Source: DATBHM01 sp963772375
GTDB lineage: Bacteria; Actinomycetota; UBA4738; JACQTL01
NCBI GenBank assembly: GCA_963772375.1
Contig: CAVYXG010000005.1
Span: 248,001-312,000 of the forward strand
Length of the DNA: 64,000 nucleotides
Direction: 5' to 3'
Position numbers and translations under genes: made by a program. The notes under the pieces are model-generated. The model did not search any database. It saw nothing but the letters and a program-made list of their open reading frames with translations, and had not been told where the DNA came from. Below, in pieces: positions 15,972 to 24,970 of the stretch (positions are counted from its first letter, which is position 1; each line of letters opens with the position of its first letter).

Positions 15972-17384
15972 CTACCTCCCCAGCAGGATCAGCAGCACCA
16001 CCACCACGATCGCGGCCCCGACGCCGGCGAGGACCCAGGTGAGGAGCGGGTTCCGCGACCCGGTCCGCGAGCGGCGGGAACGGTAGGAGGTGGTGCTCGG
16101 AGCCGCGGGCGGCGGGAAGCTCCGGGGGGCGGCGGGGCTCGATGGCTGCCCGGCGACCGGTGGTCGGGGCGGCGCCGGGATCCCGGCGGTCGATGGCTCC
16201 GGCGGGACGGGAGGGACCGGCCCCGGCACCGACGGCCCGGACGGATCGACCGCGGCCGGCCGGGAGGGTACCGACGGGGACGGGAACGATGGCTCCGACG
16301 GCGACGACGGGACGGACGACGAGGCGCCGACGAACGGTCCCGAGGCCTCGCTCGGAACCGAGGGCCACGACACGGACGGGTCCGACCCCGGCACGCCGGC
16401 CAGGGAGCCGGGCGGCGGCGCCGGCGGCTGTTGGCCGGCGGCGGCGAGGGCGGACGGATCCCACCCGGCGAGGAACGACCGCGCTGCATCGATCATCTCG
16501 CGGCACGTCGGGAACCGGGCGTCGCGGTCCTTGGCCATGGCCCGGGCGATGACGGCATCGAGGCCGCGGGGCATGCCCGGGCGGACGGTGGACGCCTTGG
16601 GGACCGGCGCCGCGAGGTGCATGAGCATGACGTGGTGCTCGTCCTCGCTGACGAACGGCACCGAGCCCGTGAGGCATTCGTACAGCACGCACCCGAGCGC
16701 GTACACGTCGACCCGGCCGTCGAGCGGCTCCCCGCGGAACTGCTCGGGTGCGGCGTAGTCGACGGTGCCAGCGAAGTACCCGACGCGCGTGAGCCCGTCG
16801 CCCGGCGAGCGCGACCCCCGCCCGTGGTGGGACTGGTCGTCCGGGGCGAACTGCTCGCTCACGCCGGTGCTCCCCGTGTCCACCTGCTTCGTCAGCCCGA
16901 AGTCCGTGAGGTAGACGTGCTCCACCTGACGGGTGGCCGAAGGTGGCTCGATCAGGATGTTCCCCGGCTTCACGTCCCGGTGGATCAGGCCGGCCTTGTG
17001 AGCGGCGTCGAGCGCGCTGCCCACCCGGCCGAGGATCGAGACCGCGCGGATGGGGTTGAGGGCGCCCTGTCCGTGCAGCACCTCGCGGAGGTCCGTCCCC
17101 TCGACGTACCGCATCGCGATCCACAGCTCGCCCTCGAACTCCCCGGCGTCGGTCACCGGGACGATGTTGGGGTGTTCGAGGGAGGCGGCCAGGCGTGCCT
17201 CCCGTTCGAACCGCTTGCGGAACCCCGGATCCTCCATGTACTCGGGCGGCAGGACCTTGAGCGCGACGCGCTTGCCCAGGTGGACGTGTTCGGCCAGGTA
17301 GACCACGCCCATGCCGCCGCGGCCGACGAGGCGCTCGATGCGGTACTCGGCGATGTGGGATCCCGGCCGGAGATCGGAGGACAT
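15972..17384 (-). CDS. Membrane Ser/Thr protein kinase (PknB-type)
   Basis: 470 residues. All kinase motifs are present: 'GRGGMGVVY' glycine loop (21-29), catalytic Lys43 ('VALKVL'), 'HRDVKPGN' (Asp137), 'DFG' (Asp161) and 'APE' near 213. The activation segment carries about 20 extra residues rich in Ser, Gly and Asp. After the kinase comes a Pro/Ser-rich juxtamembrane region of about 120 residues, then one membrane helix at the very C-terminus, with essentially no extracellular sensor. It sits first in a same-strand series with the PrsW-like and zinc-ribbon genes. Control of those neighbours by phosphorylation is a guess. Confidence 0.93.
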   Translation of the reverse strand: MSSDLRPGSHIAEYRIERLVGRGGMGVVYLAEHVHLGKRVALKVLPPEYMEDPGFRKRFEREARLAASLEHPNIVPVTDAGEFEGELWIAMRYVEGTDLREVLHGQGALNPIRAVSILGRVGSALDAAHKAGLIHRDVKPGNILIEPPSATRQVEHVYLTDFGLTKQVDTGSTGVSEQFAPDDQSHHGRGSRSPGDGLTRVGYFAGTVDYAAPEQFRGEPLDGRVDVYALGCVLYECLTGSVPFVSEDEHHVMLMHLAAPVPKASTVRPGMPRGLDAVIARAMAKDRDARFPTCREMIDAARSFLAGWDPSALAAAGQQPPAPPPGSLAGVPGSDPSVSWPSVPSEASGPFVGASSSVPSSPSEPSFPSPSVPSRPAAVDPSGPSVPGPVPPVPPEPSTAGIPAPPRPPVAGQPSSPAAPRSFPPPAAPSTTSYRSRRSRTGSRNPLLTWVLAGVGAAIVVVVLLILLGR

Positions 17385-17455
17385 CTCGGTCCAGTTCTAT
17401 CACGCTGCCTGCGCACCTCAGCGAGGCGGGAACGGCGGCTGGTAGAACTCAGGAC

Positions 17456-18313
17456 GTGCAAACTCCCCGGAGGCCCGGCCGGCGCCGGTTCGGCGCTCCG
17501 GCCACGACGGTGGCGCTGGCGTCGGTCCTTGTGGCCTGCCATGCGGGATCGCCCACGCCGCCACCCTCCTCGGCCCCGCCGGCGACGTCGGCGGCCACGT
17601 CCGGGCCACCGTCGATCTCAGCGCCGTCCCCGTCACCGAGCACGACGCCCACGGTCGTCCCGACGTCGGCCGCGGCCACCACCGCGCCCACCACGGGCGC
17701 GCCCGACCCCAGGTCCGTCCCGGTCCGGTCGCTCCTGCGTCCGGGCGCCACGCCGGTCCGGGTCCTGTACGGCGACCTCGACGGCGACGGCGTGCAGGAC
17801 ATCGTGGTGGCGTCGGTGGCCGGGCAGTCGAACGAGTCGGCTCCCCAGCCGTACCTCGACGTGTTCCTGTACCGCGCCGGCCGGTGGCGGCGGGGGTGGG
17901 CGGGGACGGGCCCGGCCCCGCCCGGGGCGGACGGAGCGCCCGCATCAGTGCTGGAGACGGCCGGACCGGGGACCCTGACTCAACAGGTCGACTTCCTCTC
18001 GCTCGTGGACACCGCGGCCGACGGATCGCCCCAGGTGGCGGTCGGCGTCCTGAACCAGGGCGCCGGGCCCGGGCCGCTCGACGTCTGGGTGATCGGGTTC
18101 GGCCCGAACGGACCCACCACCGAGTTCTGGGAGGAGACCGTGCAGGGCGGCATCCTGCTGGCCGCCGGCACCACCCTTCGTCTGCAGACCCCCAGCTTCG
18201 GGCCGGACGACCCCGCCTGCTGCCCCAGCCGCATCGAGCACCAGACGATCGGGTTCGACCCAGGGACGGGCACGGTGCGAATCCTGCACCGCTCGTTCAC
18301 GCCGGTCGGCTGA
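17456..18313 (+). CDS. Lipoprotein with an EF-hand-like DxDxDG site
   Basis: 285 residues from a GTG start. The signal peptide ends in a lipobox (LASVLVACHAG). A Ser/Thr/Pro-rich linker covers about residues 35-85. The mature domain contains 'YGDLDGDGVQDIVV', a DxDxDG calcium-binding loop of the FG-GAP/VCBS type, and two adjacent cysteines in 'DDPACCPS' near the end. Such lipoproteins are common surface proteins of actinobacteria. The gene is divergent from the kinase, with 71 bp between the starts, so both promoters lie in a very short region. Function unknown. Confidence 0.8.
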   Translation: MQTPRRPGRRRFGAPATTVALASVLVACHAGSPTPPPSSAPPATSAATSGPPSISAPSPSPSTTPTVVPTSAAATTAPTTGAPDPRSVPVRSLLRPGATPVRVLYGDLDGDGVQDIVVASVAGQSNESAPQPYLDVFLYRAGRWRRGWAGTGPAPPGADGAPASVLETAGPGTLTQQVDFLSLVDTAADGSPQVAVGVLNQGAGPGPLDVWVIGFGPNGPTTEFWEETVQGGILLAAGTTLRLQTPSFGPDDPACCPSRIEHQTIGFDPGTGTVRILHRSFTPVG

Positions 18314-18366
18314 ATCCCTCGGTTGCATCGTCCCGCCCGGCCGTGGGCGGTATGGTTCTGCCCCCC

Positions 18367-19269
18367 ATGCAAGCCGAACGCGCGCCATTGGTCCTCCGCC
18401 CCTTCACCAACGGGATGCGCTCGCCGGTCATCGCGCCGGTCGTCCGCGGCGCGCTGGGGATCCCGTTGTTCTTCTTCTCGGCGTCGACGGCCACGCTGTT
18501 CGCCTGGACGATCGACCCACCGCTCACGGCGTGCATCCTGGGGGCGAACTACTTCGCGAGCGTGGCGCTCGCCGTGTGGGCGGCGCGCGAGCATTGGTGG
18601 GCGAACGGCCGCGTCTCGGCGTCGGTGGCCCTCGTGTTCGCGCCCATCACGACGGCGGCGACGTTCCTCCACTTCGGCCTGTTCCACACGGACAGCTCGG
18701 GGTTCACGCTGTTCATCACGTGGTTCTGGATCGTCGCGTACGCCGTCTACCCGATCCAGCTGCTGTGGATGCTCCGCAAGCAGCTCATGACGCCGGGCGG
18801 CGACCCGCCCCGAACGCGTCCGCTCCCGGGCTGGCTGAAGGCGACGTTCGCCGCCCAGGCCCTGCTGCTCATCCCGCTCGGGGCGGTGATGTTCGTGGCC
18901 CCGTCGACGATCGCGCCGGGGTGGCCGTGGACCACGGAGCTTGGCGGGCCGATCGCGCCCCTGTCGGTGCAGGCGCTCTCGGCGTGGACGCTCGCGTTCG
19001 GCGTCCTCGCCGCGCACTCGCTCCGAGAGAACGACGTCGACCGCGTTCGGTGCGGCCTCCTCGCGTTCCCGGTGATGGTGGTGCTGCACGTGGTCGCGCT
19101 GCTCCGGTTCGGCCACGTGATGGTGTGGAGCCGTCCGAGCGCCTACGTGTACGTGGCCTACCTGGCGTCGGGCGCGGTGGTCGGTGCCTACGGCATCAGG
19201 AACTGGCGGCGGCCGGCGGGGCCGAAGTGGATCGAGGTCCCCAAGCAGGTGGCCGACTTCACGGAGTAG
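18367..19269 (+). CDS. Polytopic membrane protein of unknown function
   Basis: About 300 residues with seven or eight predicted membrane helices and no charged catalytic motif. I chose the ATG at 18367. A TATGGT box (18351-18356) ends 10 nt before it and no ribosome-binding site is present, which fits a leaderless message. An ATG at 18352 is the alternative. 'HFGLFHTDSSGFTLF' and 'WPWTTELGGPIAPLSVQ' are the most distinctive stretches. No family is recognised. Its last 11 bases overlap the end of the convergent P450 gene. Confidence 0.75.
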   Translation: MQAERAPLVLRPFTNGMRSPVIAPVVRGALGIPLFFFSASTATLFAWTIDPPLTACILGANYFASVALAVWAAREHWWANGRVSASVALVFAPITTAATFLHFGLFHTDSSGFTLFITWFWIVAYAVYPIQLLWMLRKQLMTPGGDPPRTRPLPGWLKATFAAQALLLIPLGAVMFVAPSTIAPGWPWTTELGGPIAPLSVQALSAWTLAFGVLAAHSLRENDVDRVRCGLLAFPVMVVLHVVALLRFGHVMVWSRPSAYVYVAYLASGAVVGAYGIRNWRRPAGPKWIEVPKQVADFTE

Positions 19270-20593
19270 CGGTCCGCCGCGCCCGAGGGACCATCGGCAG
19301 GCCGCCCTTCGGTTTCAGGGTCACCTTCGGCAGCGGTTCCACCCGGTGGCCGGGGCGGAGCTCGAGCCGCCACCGCCGGGCCACGGCGGCCAGGGCGAAC
19401 GCGATCTCCACCGGAAGCATCTCCATGCCCATGCATCGCTTCGGGCCGAGCCCCTGCGGAAGGTAGGCCGCGGCCTGGCGGTCCGAGGTCCGCATCGGGT
19501 CCCGGTACCGCTCCGGGCGGAACGCATCGGGCCGGTCCCACCATCGGGCGTCGTAATGGATCACCCACGACGGGATGACAACGGAGGCGCCCGGCGGGAT
19601 CGTCGTGCCATCCACGGTGTGCCCGGCCACCGCGCGGCGCGCCAGCACCCACGCCGCGGGGTACATGCGGATCGCCTCCCGGAACGAACCCACCGCGACC
19701 GGGAGCCGGCGGAAATCGTCGACCTCCTGCGGGTCGCGCCCCAGCGAGTCGGCCTCGCGTTCCAGCTCCTCCCGCACGTCCGGGTGCCGGGAGAGCAGGA
19801 ACCACGTCCACGCCAGCACCGCCCCCGCGCCCATGTGCCCCCGGAACAGACCGATCGCCTCGTCGCGGGCCTGCTCCGGTCGCATCGACCGGTCTCCGGC
19901 GCGCAGGAGCATCGTGAGGACGTCGTCGCCGGCCAGTCCCTCGGCGACGCGCCGCCGGGCCAGGTCGTCGACGGCGGCGTCGAGCCGGTCGAGGGCCCGG
20001 CGGAACCGCTTGCGGCCGGGGGTCGCGAAGCGTCCCCCGATCGGGGTCGCGCCGAGGAACACCCCGTTCAGGGCCGTGTCCGCCCTCATCAGCGAGTCGA
20101 ACACCCGCCGGCCCTCTGGCTCGCCGGCGTCCAGGCCGAACAGGATCTCGACCATGGCGGCCCGGGTCATCCATTCGGCCTCGACGAGCGCGTCGATCTC
20201 GCGGCCGTCCTCCCACGACGCCGCCATCCGCACGGCGTGGCGCACCACCGTGCCCGCGTGGGTCGTGGGGGCCTCTTCGTACATGACGGGCTCCATCAGC
20301 CGCCGCTGCTCGGCATGCTTCGGGTTCTCGCTCGCGAACAGGGCCCCGTGGAGCATGCGGCCGCTGACACGGCGTTCGCCGGAGATGCGTTGGAACCGGT
20401 CGTCGTGCTCCACCAGGACGCCCCGGGCGAGCTCCGGCGACGATAGGAGGTAGAACCCGGCGGGACCGACCCGGAAGTACGCGACGTCGCCGTACCGCCG
20501 CGCGATCGAGGTCATCATGCCCGGCGCGTCGCCCCGGAACCGGACGAGGTTGCCGATCATCCGGAAGGTGCGCGGGCCGGGCGGCCGCTTCAC
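19259..20593 (-). CDS. Cytochrome P450 with non-canonical oxygen-activation motif
   Basis: 444 residues, full length. The K-helix ExxR is present ('SFREAIRMYP') and the haem-ligand cysteine lies in 'PQGLGPKRCMGMEM'. In the I-helix, where most P450s read A/G-G-x-E/D-T-T, this protein reads 'GHMGAGAVLAWTW', so the acid and alcohol residues that deliver protons to bound oxygen are replaced by Met-Gly-Ala. The rest of the helix aligns well with ordinary P450s. The enzyme may use peroxide, or perform isomerisation or another reaction. No ferredoxin or reductase gene is nearby. ATG start at 20593. Confidence 0.93.
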   Translation of the reverse strand: MKRPPGPRTFRMIGNLVRFRGDAPGMMTSIARRYGDVAYFRVGPAGFYLLSSPELARGVLVEHDDRFQRISGERRVSGRMLHGALFASENPKHAEQRRLMEPVMYEEAPTTHAGTVVRHAVRMAASWEDGREIDALVEAEWMTRAAMVEILFGLDAGEPEGRRVFDSLMRADTALNGVFLGATPIGGRFATPGRKRFRRALDRLDAAVDDLARRRVAEGLAGDDVLTMLLRAGDRSMRPEQARDEAIGLFRGHMGAGAVLAWTWFLLSRHPDVREELEREADSLGRDPQEVDDFRRLPVAVGSFREAIRMYPAAWVLARRAVAGHTVDGTTIPPGASVVIPSWVIHYDARWWDRPDAFRPERYRDPMRTSDRQAAAYLPQGLGPKRCMGMEMLPVEIAFALAAVARRWRLELRPGHRVEPLPKVTLKPKGGLPMVPRARRTATP

Positions 20594-20806
20594 GGCTGGA
20601 ACGCGGGGATCACTGCCGTCACGTCCGGCGCGTTCGGCATCATTGGGTGGAGGTGCAGGTCCTTGACCTGCATGGCAGGTCGCATCGGCCCGGGAGTCTA
20701 TGCCCGGTGTGACGAACCCGGAAGGTTCGGTTGAGGGGGATCATGTCTTGTCTCACCCGCTGGGGGGTGCCAACCTTGTCCCCGCCCGGATCCACAGGAG
20801 GCGACC

Positions 20807-21613
20807 GTGGGCCTGTTCATGAAGAAGACGAAACCGGACGAGGAGCTCCTGGCGAAGGGCATCCGCGGCCACGCCACCGTGCTCCACGTCGAGGCGTCGG
20901 GGATGAGCGTCGAGATGTCGATGTCGCAGGGCAAGGCCCAGGAGATGCTCCGCGGGGACGTCACGCCGATCCGGCGGAAGGCCCGGCTGAAGGTCGAGGT
21001 CCCGGGGCGCGAGGCGTACGAGGTCGAGACCAAGCTGAACGTCCCCGTGATGCTCTCGGGCAAAGTCGTGGCCGGCGCCGGCATCACGGTCCTGGTCGAC
21101 CCGGACGACCCGAAGCGCCTGGCGGCCGACTGGTCGGCGGGCGTCGAGCAGGGCTCGACGGCCGCGATGTTCGCCGACAACCCGATGGCCACCGCGGCGC
21201 TCCAGGGCGCCGGCTACGACCCCCAACTGCTCGCGCAGCAGATCGACGCGGCGCGGGCCCAGGCGGGACAGGCCATGGCCGCGTGGCAGGCATGGCAGGC
21301 GCAACAGGCCCAGACTGGCTCGGCTCCCGTTCCGGGGCAGGTCCCGCCCGGCTGGCCGGCCGGAGCCGTCCCGCCCGTTCAGCTCCCACCGGGCTGGCAG
21401 ATGCCGGCCGGATTCCCGCAGGTCCCCGGAACGGTTCAGCCGGGCGCGGTTCCCCCCGGAACGGTTCCCCCGAATGCGGCTTCCCCGGCCGCAATTCCGC
21501 CGACCACCGAACCGACCCCGGGTGCGCCGACGGGTTGGCCGGCGTCCCAGCCGTGGCCGGAGGCGACGACCAACCCGGTGGGCCCGACGTCGGAAGAGCA
21601 GCCGAAGGACTGA
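20807..21613 (+). CDS. Soluble protein with beta-rich N-terminal domain and Pro-rich tail
   Basis: 268 residues from a GTG with GGAGG five bases upstream. Residues 10-110 look like the DUF3592-type beta domain: 'IRGHATVLHVEASGMSV...ARLKVEVPG...ITVLVDPDDPKRLAADW' shows short strands ending in a conserved 'DP.DP' turn. A helical Gln/Ala-rich segment follows, then about 110 residues of low-complexity Pro/Gly/Thr. No signal peptide or membrane helix is seen, unlike most of its Pro-rich neighbours. Function unknown. A long GC hairpin lies directly after the stop. Confidence 0.75.
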   Translation: MGLFMKKTKPDEELLAKGIRGHATVLHVEASGMSVEMSMSQGKAQEMLRGDVTPIRRKARLKVEVPGREAYEVETKLNVPVMLSGKVVAGAGITVLVDPDDPKRLAADWSAGVEQGSTAAMFADNPMATAALQGAGYDPQLLAQQIDAARAQAGQAMAAWQAWQAQQAQTGSAPVPGQVPPGWPAGAVPPVQLPPGWQMPAGFPQVPGTVQPGAVPPGTVPPNAASPAAIPPTTEPTPGAPTGWPASQPWPEATTNPVGPTSEEQPKD

Positions 21614-21617
21614 GAGG

Positions 21618-21657
21618 CCCGGCCGGGGGCCGGCGATGCCGCAGGCCCCGGCCCGGG
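21618..21657. terminator. GC-rich hairpin between convergent genes
   Basis: CCCGGCCGGGGGCC and GGCCCCGGCCCGGG form a nearly perfect 14-bp stem around a 12-nt loop. It sits in the 51-bp gap between two convergent stops and probably terminates both transcripts. Confidence 0.6.
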
Positions 21658-21664
21658 CGACCGC

Positions 21665-22789
21665 TCAGCTCGCGGCGAGTCCGGCCTGCACCTCTGCCGC
21701 AAGTCCCGTCGTGGTGCCGATCGACGAGAGGCTTCCGTCGCGGTTGACGGCGAAGCCGGTGATGCTCCCGTCGGACCCGTTCAGGACGTACAGGTATCCG
21801 TCGTCCTTCGATATCGCGAGGTCGGCCGGCGCCGCACCCGTGGAGCCGGCGTCCGCGGCCCGGAGCGTCAGCGTCCCCCTGTGACTCAGGGTGTACCGGG
21901 ACAGGTCGTTGCTGCCCGTGTTCGCGATGTAGACGGAGGGCTGCCCCGCAAGCGTCGCCGCCCAGCACGCCGCCGTCTGCCCGTCGGGGGCTGAGGAGGT
22001 CACGGCGCGGACCCGGCCGCCCGGCGTGACCGCGTACGACGACGCGGCACTGGCGCCGGCGGCGCCGCCGAACGCCTCGGATACGAGCACGTCACGGCCC
22101 CTGACCGCGAACCCGAACGGCGTCGCCCCCGCCGATGGCGTCGTGTGCACCTCGCCAGCCCGGCCCTCAGGACCCACGCGGAACGTGTCGATCAGGTCGG
22201 TGTTCTTCTCGGTGACCACGAGGACCCGGCCCCGTCCGGCGAACGAGATCTGCGCCGGACCCGTGCCGGAGCCCGAGAGCGGCTCCGTCGACCCCGGGAT
22301 CGCCGTCAGCGAGCCGTGCGACATGCGCAGCCCACTGATGGAGTCGCTCCCCCCGTTCACCATGTAGACGAGGTCGCCGGAGGCCGTCACGCTGATCGGG
22401 GTCGAGCCGCCCGAAGGGGCCGTGTCGGCTATCTCGATCCCGCCGGACCTCCGGACACGGAACAGCGACACCGAATCGCTCCCGGCGTTCACCGCGAGCA
22501 GCCAACTGCCCGACTGCGAGAGGGCGAGGGCGCCCTGACTCCCGAGCTTCCCGCCGGCGCCGAGCCCTCCGGTCGGGACCGTGGCACGCTTGCTCAGGGT
22601 GCCGTCGGCGCCCCGGTGGAAGACCACCACCGCATTGCCCGCGGGGTCGTTCGTCTCCGCGTAGACCGCCCCGGGCCGGTGCGGCGGCGCCGACGCCTGC
22701 GCGGCGATGGCGAGCGGCGACACCGTCGCCGCGAGCCCACCGACGAGCCCCGCAACCCCGAGCCGTCGAATCGTCGTTCGCAACTTCAC
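21665..22789 (-). CDS. Exported beta-propeller protein (lactonase/YVTN-like)
   Basis: 374 residues from a GTG with GGAGGTAGGAC upstream. A signal peptide (to about residue 33) is followed by seven repeating blades with recurring 'LYVLNGSDGSITGF', 'LLAVNAGSDSVSLF' and 'VYIANTGSNDLSRY' strands. This spelling is typical of the 7-bladed lactonase and YVTN beta-propellers. 6-phosphogluconolactonase itself is cytoplasmic, so the signal peptide points to a surface or periplasmic binding role rather than the pentose-phosphate enzyme. The intact blades contrast with the broken propeller gene 2 kb downstream. Confidence 0.85.
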   Translation of the reverse strand: MKLRTTIRRLGVAGLVGGLAATVSPLAIAAQASAPPHRPGAVYAETNDPAGNAVVVFHRGADGTLSKRATVPTGGLGAGGKLGSQGALALSQSGSWLLAVNAGSDSVSLFRVRRSGGIEIADTAPSGGSTPISVTASGDLVYMVNGGSDSISGLRMSHGSLTAIPGSTEPLSGSGTGPAQISFAGRGRVLVVTEKNTDLIDTFRVGPEGRAGEVHTTPSAGATPFGFAVRGRDVLVSEAFGGAAGASAASSYAVTPGGRVRAVTSSAPDGQTAACWAATLAGQPSVYIANTGSNDLSRYTLSHRGTLTLRAADAGSTGAAPADLAISKDDGYLYVLNGSDGSITGFAVNRDGSLSSIGTTTGLAAEVQAGLAAS

Positions 22790-23025
22790 GTCCTACCTCC
22801 GTGGTCGTGTGCTCGGTGGACCCGACATGTGCCCTTCGAGTCCCTGGTCGCGCGCGGTGATCACCTCCTCGATCCTTCGGGGTCGTCCCGACCAGGGCGG
22901 GGCCGGTCCAGCGAACCTAGCGAGCGCGGGATTGCCGGCCGGTTGACGGGTCCTTGCCGTGCGATGTCGGGGCGGCGCGGCTCCGTAACGAGTCGGCAAG
23001 GTCGGCCGACCACACTGAACCGGTG

Positions 23026-23739
23026 ATGGAGGACCCCACCCGCACACGCGTGCTCGTGGTCGACGACGAAGCGATCGTCTGCGACGTCCTCGGGCGATAT
23101 CTCGAGCGCGAGGGCTTCGACGTCGAGACCGCCGCCGACGGGGAACGAGCCCTGGAGGCCGCCGGCCGGTTCCGGCCGGACCTGGTCCTGCTCGACCTCA
23201 TGCTCCCCGGGGTCGACGGATTGGAGGTGTTCCGGCGGCTCGGCGAGGCCGGGGACCGCGATCCGGCCGTGATCATGCTCACCGCCAAGGGTGAGGAGGT
23301 CGACCGCGTCGTCGGCCTCGAGCTCGGTGCCGACGACTACGTGGTCAAGCCGTTCTCGCCGCGGGAGGTGGTCGCCAGGGTCCGAGCGGTCCTGCGGCGG
23401 TCCTCGCCGGAGAACGGCGTCAGGGGCGGGGCTCCACCCGACCCGATCCGCGCCGGTGACGTCGTCGTCGACGCCGCCGCCCGCGAGGTCCGCCGCTCCG
23501 GCCGGCTGGTCCGGCTGACACCCAAGGAGTTCGACGTGCTGCTGCTGCTGGCGTCCTCACCCCGGCGGGTATTCAGCCGGCTCGAGATCCTCGACGAGCT
23601 CTGGGACTTCGCGTTCGAGGGCGATCCCTCGACGGTGACCGTGCACGTCCGGCGGCTCAGGGAGAAGCTCGAGTCCGATCCGTCCGCACCGGTGCACCTC
23701 GTCACCGTATGGGGAGCCGGGTACCGGTTCGACCCATGA
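23026..23739 (+). CDS. OmpR/PhoB-family response regulator
   Basis: 237 residues. The receiver domain has the acidic pair 'VVDDE' (13-14), phospho-acceptor Asp57 in 'VLLDLMLPG', Thr in 'IMLTAKG' and Lys in 'YVVKPFSP'. The winged-helix output domain ends in 'VHVRRLREKLE...VWGAGYRF', typical of OmpR DNA-binding domains. A GTG one codon upstream is an alternative start. The stop overlaps the start of the kinase gene (ATGA), so the pair is co-translated. It regulates unknown targets. The upstream propeller gene is divergent and could be one. Confidence 0.95.
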   Translation: MEDPTRTRVLVVDDEAIVCDVLGRYLEREGFDVETAADGERALEAAGRFRPDLVLLDLMLPGVDGLEVFRRLGEAGDRDPAVIMLTAKGEEVDRVVGLELGADDYVVKPFSPREVVARVRAVLRRSSPENGVRGGAPPDPIRAGDVVVDAAAREVRRSGRLVRLTPKEFDVLLLLASSPRRVFSRLEILDELWDFAFEGDPSTVTVHVRRLREKLESDPSAPVHLVTVWGAGYRFDP

Positions 23740-24944
23740 GGAGCTGGCGCGTCCTCCTGCTGCTGGCGGCACCGGCCGGCGCCGGGGCGGCGGCCACCCT
23801 CGTCGCAGGGGCGCTCGCGGGGATGCATGGGGGCGACCTGGCCCGTCTCGCGGTGCTCCTCGTGCCGGCAGCGGCCTCGGCCGTCGTGGCCGCGGTGGTG
23901 GCGCGGCCGCTCGTGGCCCGCTCGTCGTTCCGCGCCGCGATGGTCGCCACGTCCGCGGTCTCCGCCGTGGTCAGTGTGGTCAGCTTGGCGGTCCTCTCGC
24001 GGCTGATGTTCGTGAGCGCTCACGACGCGACGACCGTGGTGGTGCTGCTCATGTACTCGACCGCAGCGGGCGCCGGCGCCGCGTTCGTGCTGGCGACCAC
24101 GTCGGTAGACGCCGTGCAGCGCCTGGCCCGGACGGCGAGTGCCCTCGCCGAAGGGGACCTCCGGGCGCGGGTGGGGGCGATCCGGGCCGCGCCGGAGCTC
24201 ACCGCGCTGGCCGCCACCATCGACCGAATGGCCGAGCGGGTGGAGTCGGCGATGGCTCGCGTCAGAGAGGTCGAGGAGAGGCGTCGCGACCTCGTCGTGG
24301 CCGTCTCCCACGACCTGCGGACTCCCCTCGCCGGTCTGCGGGCCATGGTGGAGGCGGTCGAAGACGAGGTCGTGACCGACCCCGGCACCCTGCGCCGCTA
24401 CGCGGCAGAGATGCGTCGATCGGTGGACGCGCTCGTCGCCATGACCGACGATCTGTTCGAGCTGGTCCAGATCGACGCCGGATCGATCGAGCGGGAGGCG
24501 GAGCGGGCACGGCTGGTGGACGTGATCCATTCGGCGCTCGCCGCGTGCGAGAGCCAGGCGGTCACCAAGAGCGTCGCGATCGAGACCCAGCTGAACGGCG
24601 CGGGCCAGGCCTGCTGCTCACCGCGGCTGGTCCGAGTCCTGCAGAACCTGGTGCAGAACGCCATCCGGCACACACCGGCGGCCGGCTCGGTGCGGATCGA
24701 GGCCACGCACGGGGACGGGAAGCTCCGCGTGGCGGTCGTGGACTCGGGGGAGGGGATCTCCCCCGAGTCCGTCCCTCTGGTCTTCGAGCCGTTCTGGCGC
24801 GGCGACCTGGGCCGGTCGGGTCCGGGGTCCGGGCTGGGCCTCGCGCTCGCGAAGCGGATCGTGGTCGCGCTGGGCGGAACGATCGACGTCGAGGCGGCCG
24901 TGCCCCACGGCGCGAGGTTCGCCATCAGCCTCCCTTCGAACTGA
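23736..24944 (+). CDS. Membrane sensor histidine kinase paired with the upstream regulator
   Basis: 402 residues. Four hydrophobic segments in the first 125 residues form the membrane part, with almost no extracellular loop. A HAMP-like linker follows ('ASALAEGDLRARV'). The HisKA domain carries His192 in 'VAVSHDLRTPLAGL'. The ATPase domain shows N ('QNLVQNAIRHTP'), G1 ('VVDSGEGIS'), F ('VFEPFWRGD') and G2 ('GSGLGLALAKRIV') boxes. All catalytic parts are intact. The lack of a sensor loop suggests that it reads a signal in the membrane, or one passed on by a partner protein. Confidence 0.95.
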   Translation: MRSWRVLLLLAAPAGAGAAATLVAGALAGMHGGDLARLAVLLVPAAASAVVAAVVARPLVARSSFRAAMVATSAVSAVVSVVSLAVLSRLMFVSAHDATTVVVLLMYSTAAGAGAAFVLATTSVDAVQRLARTASALAEGDLRARVGAIRAAPELTALAATIDRMAERVESAMARVREVEERRRDLVVAVSHDLRTPLAGLRAMVEAVEDEVVTDPGTLRRYAAEMRRSVDALVAMTDDLFELVQIDAGSIEREAERARLVDVIHSALAACESQAVTKSVAIETQLNGAGQACCSPRLVRVLQNLVQNAIRHTPAAGSVRIEATHGDGKLRVAVVDSGEGISPESVPLVFEPFWRGDLGRSGPGSGLGLALAKRIVVALGGTIDVEAAVPHGARFAISLPSN

Positions 24945-24970
24945 TCAGAGCGAGGCCGGTGGCTCCCCGG

